Counted from the stretch's first letter, positions 44,288-54,159 are shown. The stretch: DNA of 64,000 bases from Xanthomonas sp. 3793 (GCF_024806835.1 NZ_JANTYU010000009.1:1-64000); one strand, 5' to 3'. The notes: generated by a model not told the origin, from the sequence alone. Program-made: numbers and translations.

Positions 44288-45268
44288 TCAGCCTGCGCGC
44301 AGCAGGATCTTGCCGCGGCGCCCGGGTTCGTCGCTCGCGGCAGCAGCCTTGGCGGCGTCTTCCAGGTCGAACACCGCCTCCACCGGCAAGGCCAGGCTGC
44401 CATCGACGGCAGCCTTGAGCAGTTCGCCGATCATGCGGCGCTTGTCTTCTGGCTTGGTGGCGGCCATGACCTTGCTGCCCCAAAAGCCGCGCACGCTGGC
44501 CTGCTTGAAGATCACATCGCCGCTGGAAATCTGCAGCGGCTCGCCAGTCATCGAGCCGAACGAAACCAGCTCGCCGCCTTCGGCCAGCAGCCCCATCAGG
44601 TCGCCGGCCGCGCTGCCGGCGACCGAATCGATCGCGCGCACGATGGGTGCGTCGCCGGCCAGCGCGCGCGCGGTGTCCTGCCAGCCGTCCTGCGCGGTGG
44701 AGACTGCGTTGCCAATACCCAGCGCCTGCAACTCGTCCACGCCGGCATCGCGGCGCACCAGGTTGATCACGTTGATGCCGCGTGCGGCGGCGAGCATGGC
44801 CACGGTCTTGCCGACCGCGCCGTTGGCGGTGTTCTGCACGATCCAGTCGCCCTTTTCCACGCGCAGGAATTCGATCAGCATCAGCGCGCTCAGCGGCATG
44901 GCGATCAGCTGGCAACCACGGTCGTCATCAAGCGCGTCGGGCAGCGGCACCACGCCGGCGGCATCAGCCAGGAAGTACTCCGCCCAGCTTTCGTGCACGC
45001 CGGCGGCGACGACGCGTTGGCCTGTCTGCAGGCCTTCAACGCCTTCGCCGAGTGCGTCGATCACGCCAGCCGCTTCGCTGCCGCCGATCGCCGGTAGCTC
45101 GGGCTTGTAGCCGTAGTTGCCGCGCACCGTCCACAGGTCGTGGTTGTGGATGGGCGAGCGACGCATCGCGATGCGCACCTGTCCCTTGCCGGGTTGCGGC
45201 ACGGGCCGTTGGCCGAGTTCGAGCACCTTGGCGGGATCGCCGAATTGGGTGTGGATGGCTGCGCGCAT
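44288..45268 (-). CDS. MDR-family NAD(P)H-dependent reductase (enoyl-reductase/quinone-reductase-like)
   Basis: A 326-residue medium-chain dehydrogenase/reductase without the zinc-binding cysteines of alcohol dehydrogenases. GNYGYKPELPAIGGSEAAGV and the cofactor region WIVQNTANGAVGKTVAMLAA resemble mitochondrial-type trans-2-enoyl-CoA reductase and quinone oxidoreductases. NADPH use is likely; the substrate is unknown. AGGAGA lies six bases before the ATG at 45268. It stands alone on the minus strand. Confidence 0.82.
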   Translation of the reverse strand: MRAAIHTQFGDPAKVLELGQRPVPQPGKGQVRIAMRRSPIHNHDLWTVRGNYGYKPELPAIGGSEAAGVIDALGEGVEGLQTGQRVVAAGVHESWAEYFLADAAGVVPLPDALDDDRGCQLIAMPLSALMLIEFLRVEKGDWIVQNTANGAVGKTVAMLAAARGINVINLVRRDAGVDELQALGIGNAVSTAQDGWQDTARALAGDAPIVRAIDSVAGSAAGDLMGLLAEGGELVSFGSMTGEPLQISSGDVIFKQASVRGFWGSKVMAATKPEDKRRMIGELLKAAVDGSLALPVEAVFDLEDAAKAAAASDEPGRRGKILLRAG

Positions 45269-45858
45269 GAGAAATCTCCTGCCGGGCACGCCTGTCGTAC
45301 AACGCCCCCGATCGTGATGAAAGGTGACGCGATGCTATCGGCAGGGCTGCAAGAGGCGGATGAAACGGACGGAACTGTTATGTGAAGTCGTTGGGGTCAA
45401 TGGACGACGCCAGGGGTGAGTTGGTTTTGTGCAACGCCCGGTGACTGCGTGCTGGCCGACCCTCATCCGCCCTTCGGGCACCTTCTCCCGGAAGGGAGAA
45501 GGGAAACATCGTCGTCGGCGTGGGGAGCGCCGCTTTGCCCTGCTGCTCCCACCATTGCATCGCGACTTTATTCAGCCGGCGGCAGCATCACATTGCTTGC
45601 TGGCTGGCCCTCATCCGCCCTTCGGGCGCCTTCTCCCGGAGGGAGAAGGAAACGTCGTCGTCGGCATGGGGAGCGCCTCTTTGCCTTGCTGCTCCCACCA
45701 TTGCATCGCCACTTTATTCAGCCGGTGGCAGCATCACATCGCTTGCTGGCCGGCCCTCATCCGCCCTTCGGGCGTCTTCTCCCGGAGAGAGGAAGGGAGC
45801 GGCGTCCGCACAGGGGCACCGCTCTGCCCTGCTACGGCTCCGCTATCGTACCGCCGCC
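45269..45858. other. Gene-free region containing a degenerate triplicated plsB tail
   Basis: 590 bases between the reductase and plsB. The right-hand 400 bases are tandem copies of about 146 bases (separate entry). The left part (45269-45450) should hold the reductase promoter. No gene is supported. Confidence 0.7.
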
Positions 45859-45890
45859 TTACTCGGCCGGTGGCAGCACGACACCCGGCT
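45451..45890. repeat. Three tandem copies of a ~146-bp unit including the plsB 3' end
   Basis: Units begin at GCTGGC (45451, 45599 and 45745). Each has a CCTCATCCGCCCTTCGGGC block, a CCTTCTCCCGG...GGGAGAAGG hairpin (perfect 9-bp stem in the first), a GGGGAGCGC...TGCTCCC... stretch, and a TTA followed by the reverse complement of the plsB C-terminus. In the third, that segment is the real end of plsB (VVLPPAE and stop, stop at 45859-45861). In the first two it reads VMLPPAE and stop (45568-45570, 45714-45716). Spacing between the stops is 146 and 145 bases. Units one and two are the most alike. Confidence 0.9.
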
Positions 45891-48528
45891 TGACCGCTTC
45901 GGGACTGACCCGCTCGATGGTGTGGCGCAGTTCGCGGCCGAGGATGAACTTGGCGTCCTTGGCCCAGGCGTCCAGGCGTTCGTCGAACAGCAGCTTGCTG
46001 TTCTCGTCCGGCCACACCAGGCGCAGCTCGCGCAGTTTCTGGATGAAGCTGCGGAACAGGGTCTTGTCGAAGAACTCGGGGGCGGCCGGGGCGTACAACA
46101 GGCTCAGGCGTTGCGCCGCCTGCTGGCACAGGCTTTCCAGTTCGCCGGCACCGAGCACGCCGGGGCCGTTCTTCACCAGCACCGAGATGGCGATGTAATA
46201 GCGCTCGAATGCCTGCTGCAGCGAGTGGCCGATGGCGCGCAGACGGAACACCTCATCGGTCTGCCCGGTATTGCGGGTCAGGATGCCGCCGTCGTCGTCG
46301 GTGACATTGAGCAGCAGGCCTTCGCGCACGAACATATCGATGGTCTGTTCGATGCGCTCGGCAAAACGGTCTTCGCTCCATGGCAGGAACAGCTCGGCCT
46401 GCAGGAACGGATACACCGTGCGCCCCAGCCGGATCAGACCGGCGCGGCTCATGCGGCGGTTGTTCTGGAAACAGCACGCCACCCACGAGGAGGCGGTGAA
46501 CAAGTGCAGCACGTTGTTGCGGAAGTAGCTCAGCAACACTGCGGTGTCGCCGCTGACGCTGAGCACATCGCCCAGCGGGTGCGACACGCGCGTGAGCACG
46601 TTGATCTCTTCGGCGTGGGTGATGATGCGTGCCGGGGTATGCGGAGTCACGGTGACGCGGTCCGAGTACGGCATTTCCGCCAGCAGTTTCTTGCACAGCT
46701 CGATCTGCGCAATCAGATCGGCCTCGCCCATCGCGTGCTTGGGCGTGGACAGCAGCGCCAGCGCCAGCAGGTTGATCGGATTGACGTCGGCAGCGCAGTT
46801 GATGCGGGTCTGGATCTGGGTGGACAAGGTGTCCACCGCCGGTGCCAGCCAGCTGGGCTTGGCGTCCTCCGGCAGCGGCTCGCCATCCCAATCCGGGGCG
46901 TGCTTGGCCAGCACATCGTTGAGCGCGATCGGCTCGCCGAAGTTCACCACCACCTGGCCGTAGTTCTGCTTGAGCACCTTGGGGATCGACCACAGCAGGC
47001 CCCAGATGGATTCCTTTTCCTTCGGCCGGCCGGTGAGCTCGTCCAGGTAGCTGTTGCCTTCCATCAGCTTCTCGTAGCCGATGTAGACCGGCTGGAACAG
47101 CACCGGCTTGCGCGGCTGGCGCAGGTAGGCGCGCAGCGTCATCGCGATCATGCCGCCCTTGGGCTGCAGCAGACGCCCGGTGCGCGAGCGCCCGCCTTCG
47201 ACGAAGTATTCGATCGAGTAACCGCCGGCCACCAGCTGGGCGACGTATTCGCTCAGCACCGCCGAATACAGCGCATTGCCCTTGATCGAGCGGCGGATGA
47301 AGAACGCGCCGCCCTTGCGCAGCAGCGTGCCGACCACCGGCAGGTTGAGGTTGATGCCGGCCACGATGTGCGGCGGCACGATGCCGCGTTCGTACAGCAG
47401 GTAGCTCAGCAGCAGGTAGTCCATGTGGCTGCGGTGGCTGGGCACGTAGACCACTTCGTGCCCGGGCGCGGCCTGCTTGAGCTTGTCCAGGTGATGCACC
47501 AGCACGCCGGCGTAGATGCGGTTCCACACATGAGTGAGCAGGAAGCTGGCCGAGCGCACCACCGGGCTGGAATAGTCGGCGGCGATTTCCCACGCATAGG
47601 CATGCGCCTTGCGCCAGGCATCGACCGGCTTGGAGTTGTCGCGCTTGGCCTGGGTGGCGATAGCTTCGCGTACCGAATCGGCAGCCAGCACCTGGTCCAC
47701 CAGCAAGCGGCGGGTGGACAGGTCCGGCCCGATCACCGCCTCGCGGATACGGCGGAAATGCGTGCGCAGCACGCGCTGCAGCTTGCGCAGGGTGCGCTCG
47801 GGCGGCAGGCCTTCGGCCATGGTCTGGCGCAGCGAGATCGGCGGCGCGAAACGCACGATGGTGGTGCGGCCATTGAGCAGCACCGCCAGCAGGCGACGGA
47901 AGCGGCCGACCAGCGCCCAGTTTTCCGAGAACAGCACCGCAAACCAGCCGCTCTGTTTGTCCGGCGCGCGGCCGACGAAGATCGACACCGGCACCAGGTG
48001 CACGTCCAGGTCGGCACGCACGCGATGCGCCTGCAGCAACTTGGCCAGCGAATCGGAGTGGGTCTTGCCGCCCCGCTGTTCGGGGATCAGCGAATTGCTG
48101 CTGCTGCGCCGCGACAGCGCCAGGTAGGCGCGCTTGCGCTGCAGCGGGTCGCCCGGCAGCGGCACCAGCGGCGAGGGCAGCCCGGCTTCGCGGCAGGCCT
48201 TGTCCAGGATCAGCGCGCTGGACAGGCCGTAGTCCTCCAGCACATAGACCACCGGCGTGCCGTCGTCGTAGCGGCTCGGTTGGTCCGGTTCGATGGTCAG
48301 GCTCAGCCAGGGGTCGGCCAGCCGGCCGAGCAGGCGCGCCCACCACGGGCGCTTGGCGTTGCGGGCGGCAGCGACGGCAGGCGCGATCGACGGCGCAACC
48401 TCCGGCGGAACCGGTGTGGCGGTCGGCAAGGCGGCGGCCGTGGCGCCGAGATCGGCGGCGGCAGCGCTGGGCGGGGCGGGCTGGCCGTCCGGGAACGGCA
48501 GGGGATTCTGTTCTGGCATCGCGGTCAT
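45859..48528 (-). CDS. plsB: Glycerol-3-phosphate 1-O-acyltransferase
   Basis: An 889-residue inner-membrane enzyme making lysophosphatidate from acyl-CoA or acyl-ACP and sn-glycerol 3-phosphate, the first step of phospholipid synthesis. The HX4D acyltransferase motif is H365-R-S-H-M-D370; the further blocks GAFFIRRS, YFVEGGRSRTGR and PVYIGYEKLMEG are intact. About 60 extra residues at the N-terminus (Pro/Ala-rich) precede the family start. The ATG shares its A with the TAA of the upstream lipoprotein gene, so the two are coupled. The 3' end is the source of the tandem copies at 45451-45858. Confidence 0.95.
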   Translation of the reverse strand: MTAMPEQNPLPFPDGQPAPPSAAAADLGATAAALPTATPVPPEVAPSIAPAVAAARNAKRPWWARLLGRLADPWLSLTIEPDQPSRYDDGTPVVYVLEDYGLSSALILDKACREAGLPSPLVPLPGDPLQRKRAYLALSRRSSSNSLIPEQRGGKTHSDSLAKLLQAHRVRADLDVHLVPVSIFVGRAPDKQSGWFAVLFSENWALVGRFRRLLAVLLNGRTTIVRFAPPISLRQTMAEGLPPERTLRKLQRVLRTHFRRIREAVIGPDLSTRRLLVDQVLAADSVREAIATQAKRDNSKPVDAWRKAHAYAWEIAADYSSPVVRSASFLLTHVWNRIYAGVLVHHLDKLKQAAPGHEVVYVPSHRSHMDYLLLSYLLYERGIVPPHIVAGINLNLPVVGTLLRKGGAFFIRRSIKGNALYSAVLSEYVAQLVAGGYSIEYFVEGGRSRTGRLLQPKGGMIAMTLRAYLRQPRKPVLFQPVYIGYEKLMEGNSYLDELTGRPKEKESIWGLLWSIPKVLKQNYGQVVVNFGEPIALNDVLAKHAPDWDGEPLPEDAKPSWLAPAVDTLSTQIQTRINCAADVNPINLLALALLSTPKHAMGEADLIAQIELCKKLLAEMPYSDRVTVTPHTPARIITHAEEINVLTRVSHPLGDVLSVSGDTAVLLSYFRNNVLHLFTASSWVACCFQNNRRMSRAGLIRLGRTVYPFLQAELFLPWSEDRFAERIEQTIDMFVREGLLLNVTDDDGGILTRNTGQTDEVFRLRAIGHSLQQAFERYYIAISVLVKNGPGVLGAGELESLCQQAAQRLSLLYAPAAPEFFDKTLFRSFIQKLRELRLVWPDENSKLLFDERLDAWAKDAKFILGRELRHTIERVSPEAVKPGVVLPPAE

Positions 48529-49502
48529 TATCGCCCAGCCGGGCGCTGCCCGGCGTCCGTGGCCGGTGCAGGCGGTGCCAGTGCCGTATCAGGAGCTGCC
48601 GCGGCACCGGGTAGGGGCGGGGCCGGCATGGCGTCGAGCAGCGCCTGTATCTCGTTCTGGGTCTGCTGCTGGTACCAGTGCCCATCGCGCTTGATCAGCG
48701 CCACGGTCAGGTCGATGGCGTGTGCGGCCAGCGGATAGCGCAGCCGCACCTGGGCGCTATCGCCGTCCTGCTTGATCAACCCGGTGCGCAGCGCGTCCAG
48801 GCTGGTGTCGATCGACAGGTCGTAGCGCTCCAGCACCTTTTTGCACGCCGCCCAGAACGGCCCGAGCCGGCGCAGGCTGTCTTCCATGCCCAGCCGTTGC
48901 AGGTCGGCGTCGGAGGTGATGCCGGTGGCGCGGGCCGCAGCCACCAGGTCGGCGATGCTGGCCTTGGCGCGCGCGCGATCAGCCAGCGGCGCGGTGGCCG
49001 CCCAGGCGCTCAGCGCGTCGACCAACTGCACGTAATGGGCGCGCTGCTCGGGCTGGTAATCGTTGCGGCTGCGCAGGTACTGCACGCCGAACTGACCCAG
49101 CGACTGCGCCGCCTGGGCGATGCCGCGCGATTGCCCGGCCAGCTGCGCGTCGAAGGCCTGCTGCAGACGACGCTCGGCATCGGGCGCCGACAACGACCCC
49201 AGCAGCGCACCGACCTCGTTGGGCAGCGGCAGCTCGGTCAGCGGCCAGCGGCTGGCACCGCTGCGCCAGGCCGCTTCCAACTGGGTGTATTGCGCCGGCG
49301 TCACCCGGATCCGCGCATAGGCGACCAGGTCGTTGCGCCGCAGCGGCAGGGTCATCGACTGCATCGCGGCGGCCGGTTCGGCGTCGGCACCGGGCAAGGG
49401 AGCGGCAGCGTCGTTGCGCTGGCAGCCGCCGACGCACAGCGCAGCAAGCAACACCCATGCGATGGACTGACACCGGCCTGCGCGGACGGTAAATGGCGAC
49501 AT
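48528..49502 (-). CDS. Predicted lipoprotein, coupled to plsB
   Basis: A 324-residue protein with lipoprotein signal (WVLLAALCVGGC, lipobox VGGC). The mature part is mostly helical (YTQLEAAWRSGASRWPLTEL, DAERRLQQAFDAQLAGQSRG) and ends in a Pro/Ala tail; I recognise no family. The stop overlaps the plsB start (TAATG), so they are translated together, and an envelope or lipid-related role is plausible. The start at MSPFTVRAG was chosen because it begins the signal peptide; a GTG two codons earlier is also possible. Confidence 0.7.
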   Translation of the reverse strand: MSPFTVRAGRCQSIAWVLLAALCVGGCQRNDAAAPLPGADAEPAAAMQSMTLPLRRNDLVAYARIRVTPAQYTQLEAAWRSGASRWPLTELPLPNEVGALLGSLSAPDAERRLQQAFDAQLAGQSRGIAQAAQSLGQFGVQYLRSRNDYQPEQRAHYVQLVDALSAWAATAPLADRARAKASIADLVAAARATGITSDADLQRLGMEDSLRRLGPFWAACKKVLERYDLSIDTSLDALRTGLIKQDGDSAQVRLRYPLAAHAIDLTVALIKRDGHWYQQQTQNEIQALLDAMPAPPLPGAAAAPDTALAPPAPATDAGQRPAGR

Positions 49503-49907
49503 GCGCACGATGTTCCCCTGATCGATCGGCGCATCTTGCTGTCTGAATGCACCGGCGGCAAGGCGTGGCGCCACCGTGCGTCACGGTATGGTGCAAAGAT
49601 GTTACTTTTTCGTAGTTCCCGTGCGATGTCAGCCGGTGTCCGACATTGGCTGCTGTTGTCTTATTCGGACAACTTTGTCCACCAATCAGGTCGCAACCCT
49701 TGTCCCAGCTCTGTTTGACGCAATGGTGCGGCGCATCATGTAAGCGCTTGCAGTTCCTGCTAGCGTGCGCGCCATCTCGCTTCGAGGTCGCCATCGGATG
49801 GGGCCGATGACATTCATGAGCCTGTGCGACACGAACGTTCTGCGCCAGCAGACCGTGCGCCCTGTACTGGCGTGCGGTCGCCACCGCCTTGCCTTGGAGA
49901 AAGCGCC
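49503..49907. promoter_or_regulatory. Divergent region between the lipoprotein-plsB pair and the LacI regulator
   Basis: 405 bases between divergent genes, AT-richer around 49590-49740 (TTACTTTTTCGTAG, GTTGTCTTATTCGG), where the promoters probably lie. It holds one LacI-type palindrome at 49739 (separate entry). No gene is visible. Confidence 0.5.
49739..49752. promoter_or_regulatory. LacI-type operator upstream of the LacI regulator
   Basis: TGTAAGCGCTTGCA, a 14-bp near-palindrome with central CG, 156 bases before the regulator start. It differs from the xylan boxes in both half-sites (TGTAAG rather than TGGTAG). Autoregulation by the adjacent gene is the simplest idea; this is an inference. 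Confidence 0.55.
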
Positions 49908-50960
49908 ATGAGTCGGCCACGTTCGGAAGGCGGCAGCGTCACCATCAAGGATGTCGCGCGCGAGGCGCAGGTCTCGGTGGCCACGGTGTCGCGCACCATG
50001 AACGGGCATCAGCACGTGGCCGAATCGGTGCGCGAACGCGTGCTGCAGGTGGCACGGGCGCTGAACTACATCCCCCATCACGCTGCGCGCAGCCTGAGCA
50101 GCCGTCGCACCCACACCATCGGCGTGGTGTTGCCGGACCTGCATGGCGAGTTCTTTTCCGAATTGATCCGCGGCATCGACCAGGTGGCGCGCGACCAGGG
50201 CTACCACTTGCTGGTGTCCAGTTCGCACGGCGACCCGCAGGCGCAGCGCCGCGCACTCGAACGCCTGCCCGGGCGCGTGGATGGCGTGGTGGTGATGTCG
50301 CCGTCGCTGGGCGATTCGGGCGTGCATGAGGACGCATTGCCCGGCGGCCTGCCGGCGGTGCTGCTCAACTGCGCCGGCAGCGCCAGCCAGCGCCCGGTGC
50401 TCAATGTCGACAACTACGGCGGGGCGCGGGTGATGACCCGCCATCTGCGCGACAGCGGCCACCGCCGCATCGCCTTCATCGCCGGCCCGGACGACAACTT
50501 CGACGCGCACGAGCGCCTGCGCGGCTATCGCGACGAGCTGGCGGTGGATGCCGACGCGCAGCCGTGGGTGCTGCCTGGCAACTTCGACGAGGAATCCGGC
50601 TACCGCGCCGGCCAGGTGCTGGCGCAGGATGCGCGCCCGGACGCGGTGTTCGCCGCCAACGACATGATGGCGCTGGGCTGCCTGTTCGCGCTCGGCCATG
50701 CCGGGCTGAAGGTGCCGCACGACATCGCGCTGGCCGGCTTCGACGATGTGCCGATGGCGCGTTACGTGCTGCCAGCGCTGACCACCATGCGCGTGGACAT
50801 CGCCGGGCTGGGCGCGCGTGCGCTGCGCCTGCTGCTGGGCCAGCAGCTGGTGGACGCACCCGCGCCACCCGCCGATGCCGCACCGCCGGCGTTTTCGGAA
50901 ATGGTGCCCGAGCTGATCGTGCGTGCGTCCAGTGCCCCGCGTAGCGCGGCTGGAGGCTAG
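49908..50960 (+). CDS. LacI-family regulator of the TonB-receptor/halogenase locus
   Basis: A 350-residue LacI-type repressor: helix-turn-helix VTIKDVAREAQVSVATVSRT, hinge ALNYIPHHAARSLSS, then the sugar-binding domain (IGVVLPDLHGEFFSELIRGI, IAFIAGPDDNFDAHERLRGY, VFAANDMMALGC). A GGAGAAAGC ribosome site precedes the ATG. It sits upstream of two TonB receptors and a halogenase, all in the same direction, so it probably senses a sugar-like molecule from the substrate those receptors import. The ligand is unknown. Confidence 0.9.
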   Translation: MSRPRSEGGSVTIKDVAREAQVSVATVSRTMNGHQHVAESVRERVLQVARALNYIPHHAARSLSSRRTHTIGVVLPDLHGEFFSELIRGIDQVARDQGYHLLVSSSHGDPQAQRRALERLPGRVDGVVVMSPSLGDSGVHEDALPGGLPAVLLNCAGSASQRPVLNVDNYGGARVMTRHLRDSGHRRIAFIAGPDDNFDAHERLRGYRDELAVDADAQPWVLPGNFDEESGYRAGQVLAQDARPDAVFAANDMMALGCLFALGHAGLKVPHDIALAGFDDVPMARYVLPALTTMRVDIAGLGARALRLLLGQQLVDAPAPPADAAPPAFSEMVPELIVRASSAPRSAAGG

Positions 50961-51105
50961 ACACATGCGCCACGTCGCATCTTCACGAATTCTTTGCGGT
51001 TTCTTATGTTTTTTATAACACCTGTCGTTTGCCTGTTGCCGTCCTGCAGTCCTTGAAACAACGCACTACCCGCGCCACGCCGACCACTTTGCCGGTACGC
51101 GCCTG

Positions 51106-51134
51106 ACCCCTGGGAGGGGGAAAGTCATGAAGAC
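51106..51134 (+). promoter_or_regulatory. Leader hairpin over the ribosome site of receptor 1
   Basis: CCCCT (51107-51111) can pair with AGGGG (51115-51119), so the strong Shine-Dalgarno GGAGGGGG lies inside a short stem just before the ATG at 51127. The whole block from 51106 to 51134 recurs base for base at 54442-54470. It may limit translation. Confidence 0.55.
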
Positions 51135-54100
51135 CTACCGCACCGTGTCCACCCTGCCGGCACGCAGCCTGTTGTGCTGCGCCCTCGCCGCTTCGTTGTT
51201 GTCCGCCGCCCCGGCGATGGCCCAGTCCAGCAATGCCACCTTGCGCGGACAGGTCGCCACATCCCAGGCAGGCACCACCGTGACCGCGACCAACGTCGCC
51301 AGCGGCGCAGTGCGACGGGTGACCACCGGTGCGGACGGTACCTATGCGCTGGTGGGCCTGCCGCCGGGCACCTACAAGGTGGAAGCCGGCCCCGGCACCG
51401 AGAAGACCGTGACCCTGTCGGTGGCCTCGTCGGTCAGCCTGGATCTGGGCGGCGGCGGCGAAGCGACGGCTCCGGCAGGCGACGCCACCACGCTGGATGC
51501 GGTGCAGGTCACCGCCACCACGCTGCAGGAGGTCAAGACCTCCGAGGTGGGCACCAATATTTCGTTGAAGCAGATCAACACGGTGCCGCAGCTGACGCGC
51601 AACTTCCTGGAGTTTGCCGACACCGTGCCGGGCATGCAGTTCGAGACCGATGCCAATGGCAACAGCCGCATCCGTGGCGGCGCGCAGGCCAGCTCGGCGG
51701 TCAACGTCTATATCGATGGTGTGGGCCAGAAGAGCTACCTGTTCGGTGGCGTGTCCGGCCAGCAGCAGAGCGCGGGCAACCCGTTCCCGCAGCTGGCGAT
51801 CGGCGAGTACAAGGTCATCACCTCCAACTACAAGGCCGAGTTCGACCAGGTGGGATCGGCGGCGATCGTGGCGTCCACCAAGTCCGGCGGCAACGAATTC
51901 CACGGCGAGATCTTCGGGCGCACCACCAATACCGATTTCCGTGCGCGCCAGGCCGACGAGCGCGCCGGTGCGCCCAACGCCGACGGCAACAAGCGCCAGA
52001 CCCACCAGGACGAGTACGGCATGGCCTTCAGCGGGCCGATCGTCAAGGACAAGGCGCACTTCTTCCTCAGCTACGAAGGCAAGGGGTTCGAGGTGTCGGC
52101 CAATCCGGTGTCGGTGCCCGATAACTTCAGCAGCCTGCGCGACGACTTGCCGGCCGGCGTGCAAAGCCGCCTGGGCTCGGTCACCCGTCCCTTCAACGAA
52201 GACCTGTACTTCGGCAAGATCGATTGGGACATCGGCGACAACGACCGCCTGGAGCTCACCGCCAAGTACCGCGACGAAGAAAGCCGCGACAGCGTGGGCG
52301 ATCGCAATACCGCCATCGCCGCCAAGATCAACCTCAATACCGAAGAGCGCTACGACCTGCGCTGGCAGCATTTCGGCGAGAACTACGTCAACGAAGCGCG
52401 CGTGTCGTACGAAGACGTGCTGTTCAACCCCACCGCCTACACCATCGGCAGCCAGACCGTGTACACGCGCGGCATTGCCGAAGACGATGTGCTGATCAAC
52501 GACGACGCCACCAGCGGCCTGGCGATCCAGCGCAAGGGGCAGAAAGGCCCGAGCTTCCAGAACGATCTGACCTTCAACAACATCGAGTGGCATGGCAGCC
52601 ACGTCATCAAGATGGGCGTGAAGTACAAGGAAGTGGAGCTGACCCAGAGCGAGAATTCGGCGGCCAACCCGTCGTTCTACTACGCGGTGGGCGATGGCGC
52701 AGGCACCGCGCCCATTCCCTACCAGGTGCGCTTCAACCTGCCGTTTGCCGGCGCCGCGCCGTCGGTCACCACCACCAGCAAGCAGCTTGGCCTGTACATC
52801 CAGGACGATTGGGACGTCAACGACAAGCTGCAGTTGAACATCGGCGTACGCTGGGATGGCGAGAAGATTCCATCCTACCTGGACAACGTGACCCCGCCGG
52901 AAGTGGTCGCCGCACTGAACGGCCCCGGTACCGACCCGGCGGTCAGCGCCACCTATGCCGAGCAACTGGCCAAGGGTGGAGTGAACGTCAACGACTACAT
53001 CAGCAACGGCCGTAATCGCAAACAGGACAACAACAACTTCGCGCCGCGCCTGGGCTTTTCCTACGACTTCCGTGGCGACGAATCGCTGGTGCTGTTCGGT
53101 GGCGCCGGGCGCAGCTACGACCGCAACCTGTTCGACATCATGGGCCTGGAGCAGGTCAAGTCTGCGCTGTCGCAGTACACCATCCGCTTTGTCGAATCCT
53201 CCGGTTGCACCCCGGCGGCCGGCACCTGCACCAACTTCAACCCGTCCTTTGTCAGCAATCCGGACAGCCTGGGCGGCCTGGTCGATGCACGTGTGCGCAA
53301 CGGCGAGATCGACCTGCTCAACAACGATCTGAAGACGCCGTATTCGGACCAGTATTCGCTTGGCCTGCGTACCCGTGTGGGCGAGTGGAGCAATTCGGCC
53401 ACGGTGTCCTACATCCACAGCAAGGATGGTTTGATCCTCACGCTGGGTAATCGCTATCCCAACGGCGATTTCTTCCAGGCCGGTGCGCAACCGTGGACCC
53501 AGTCACCGGCGGGCTTCGGCAACCTGATCATCGGCAACAACGGTGTCGAAACCAAGACCGCGCAGTTGCTGTTGTCCACCGACAAGGCCTACACCAAGGA
53601 AAGCGGCTGGGGCCTGACCGCGGCGTACACGTTCTCGCGCGCACGCGGCAATCGCGGCAACGACGATCAGTACGGCTTCGATGCCGCGACCATCGCCAAT
53701 TACCCGTTCCTGGATCTGAACTCGGTGCCGCGCCACCGGCTGGTGTTGACCGGGATCTACGACCTGTTCTGGGGCATCAGTGCCTCGGCCAAGCTGACCC
53801 TGGCCACGGTGGCGCCGCGCAACGAGGCGGTGTCGTACGACCTGTATGGCGGCCCGCCATCGGACAACATCCGCATCGTCTCGGTGGATGCGCCGGGCGG
53901 CAAGTTCATCGCCGGTGGCGACATCTTCGGCACGCGCCAGCTGGATCTGTCCTTGTCCAAGGACATGCATGTCACCGACGCACTCACCGTGCAGGTGCGC
54001 GGCGATCTGATCAATGCGCTGAACTTCCGCAACTACGATCAGTACTCCATCGACTGGGGCGATGCCGGCGTGTACAACCCGCGCGTGAGCATCAACCAGT

Positions 54101-54159
54101 ACGGCGCGATCTCCACTCCGCCGCGCACCCTGTTTTTGAGCGCCCGCATCATCTGGTAA
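51127..54159 (+). CDS. TonB-dependent receptor, Oar-like with N-terminal carboxypeptidase-regulatory domain (copy 1)
   Basis: A 1010-residue outer-membrane receptor. Signal peptide ends PAMA/QSSNATLRG. Residues about 34-105 form a CarbopepD_reg-like beta-sandwich (NATLRGQVATSQAGTTVTAT, GTYALVGLPPGTYKVEAG). The plug starts near residue 125 (LDAVQVTATTLQEVKTSEVG) and includes FLEFADTVPGM, IRGGAQASSAVNVYIDG and ITSNYKAEFDQVGSAAI. The barrel ends LFLSARIIW, with the aromatic C-terminus needed for outer-membrane assembly. A sugar or peptide substrate is likely but unknown. It is followed by a paralogue of equal length. Confidence 0.9.
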   Translation: MKTYRTVSTLPARSLLCCALAASLLSAAPAMAQSSNATLRGQVATSQAGTTVTATNVASGAVRRVTTGADGTYALVGLPPGTYKVEAGPGTEKTVTLSVASSVSLDLGGGGEATAPAGDATTLDAVQVTATTLQEVKTSEVGTNISLKQINTVPQLTRNFLEFADTVPGMQFETDANGNSRIRGGAQASSAVNVYIDGVGQKSYLFGGVSGQQQSAGNPFPQLAIGEYKVITSNYKAEFDQVGSAAIVASTKSGGNEFHGEIFGRTTNTDFRARQADERAGAPNADGNKRQTHQDEYGMAFSGPIVKDKAHFFLSYEGKGFEVSANPVSVPDNFSSLRDDLPAGVQSRLGSVTRPFNEDLYFGKIDWDIGDNDRLELTAKYRDEESRDSVGDRNTAIAAKINLNTEERYDLRWQHFGENYVNEARVSYEDVLFNPTAYTIGSQTVYTRGIAEDDVLINDDATSGLAIQRKGQKGPSFQNDLTFNNIEWHGSHVIKMGVKYKEVELTQSENSAANPSFYYAVGDGAGTAPIPYQVRFNLPFAGAAPSVTTTSKQLGLYIQDDWDVNDKLQLNIGVRWDGEKIPSYLDNVTPPEVVAALNGPGTDPAVSATYAEQLAKGGVNVNDYISNGRNRKQDNNNFAPRLGFSYDFRGDESLVLFGGAGRSYDRNLFDIMGLEQVKSALSQYTIRFVESSGCTPAAGTCTNFNPSFVSNPDSLGGLVDARVRNGEIDLLNNDLKTPYSDQYSLGLRTRVGEWSNSATVSYIHSKDGLILTLGNRYPNGDFFQAGAQPWTQSPAGFGNLIIGNNGVETKTAQLLLSTDKAYTKESGWGLTAAYTFSRARGNRGNDDQYGFDAATIANYPFLDLNSVPRHRLVLTGIYDLFWGISASAKLTLATVAPRNEAVSYDLYGGPPSDNIRIVSVDAPGGKFIAGGDIFGTRQLDLSLSKDMHVTDALTVQVRGDLINALNFRNYDQYSIDWGDAGVYNPRVSINQYGAISTPPRTLFLSARIIW

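Noticed and set aside
44199-45110. Plus-strand frames antisense to the MDR reductase
   Set aside because: The reductase has clear cofactor motifs and a good ribosome site; the antisense frames are low-complexity.
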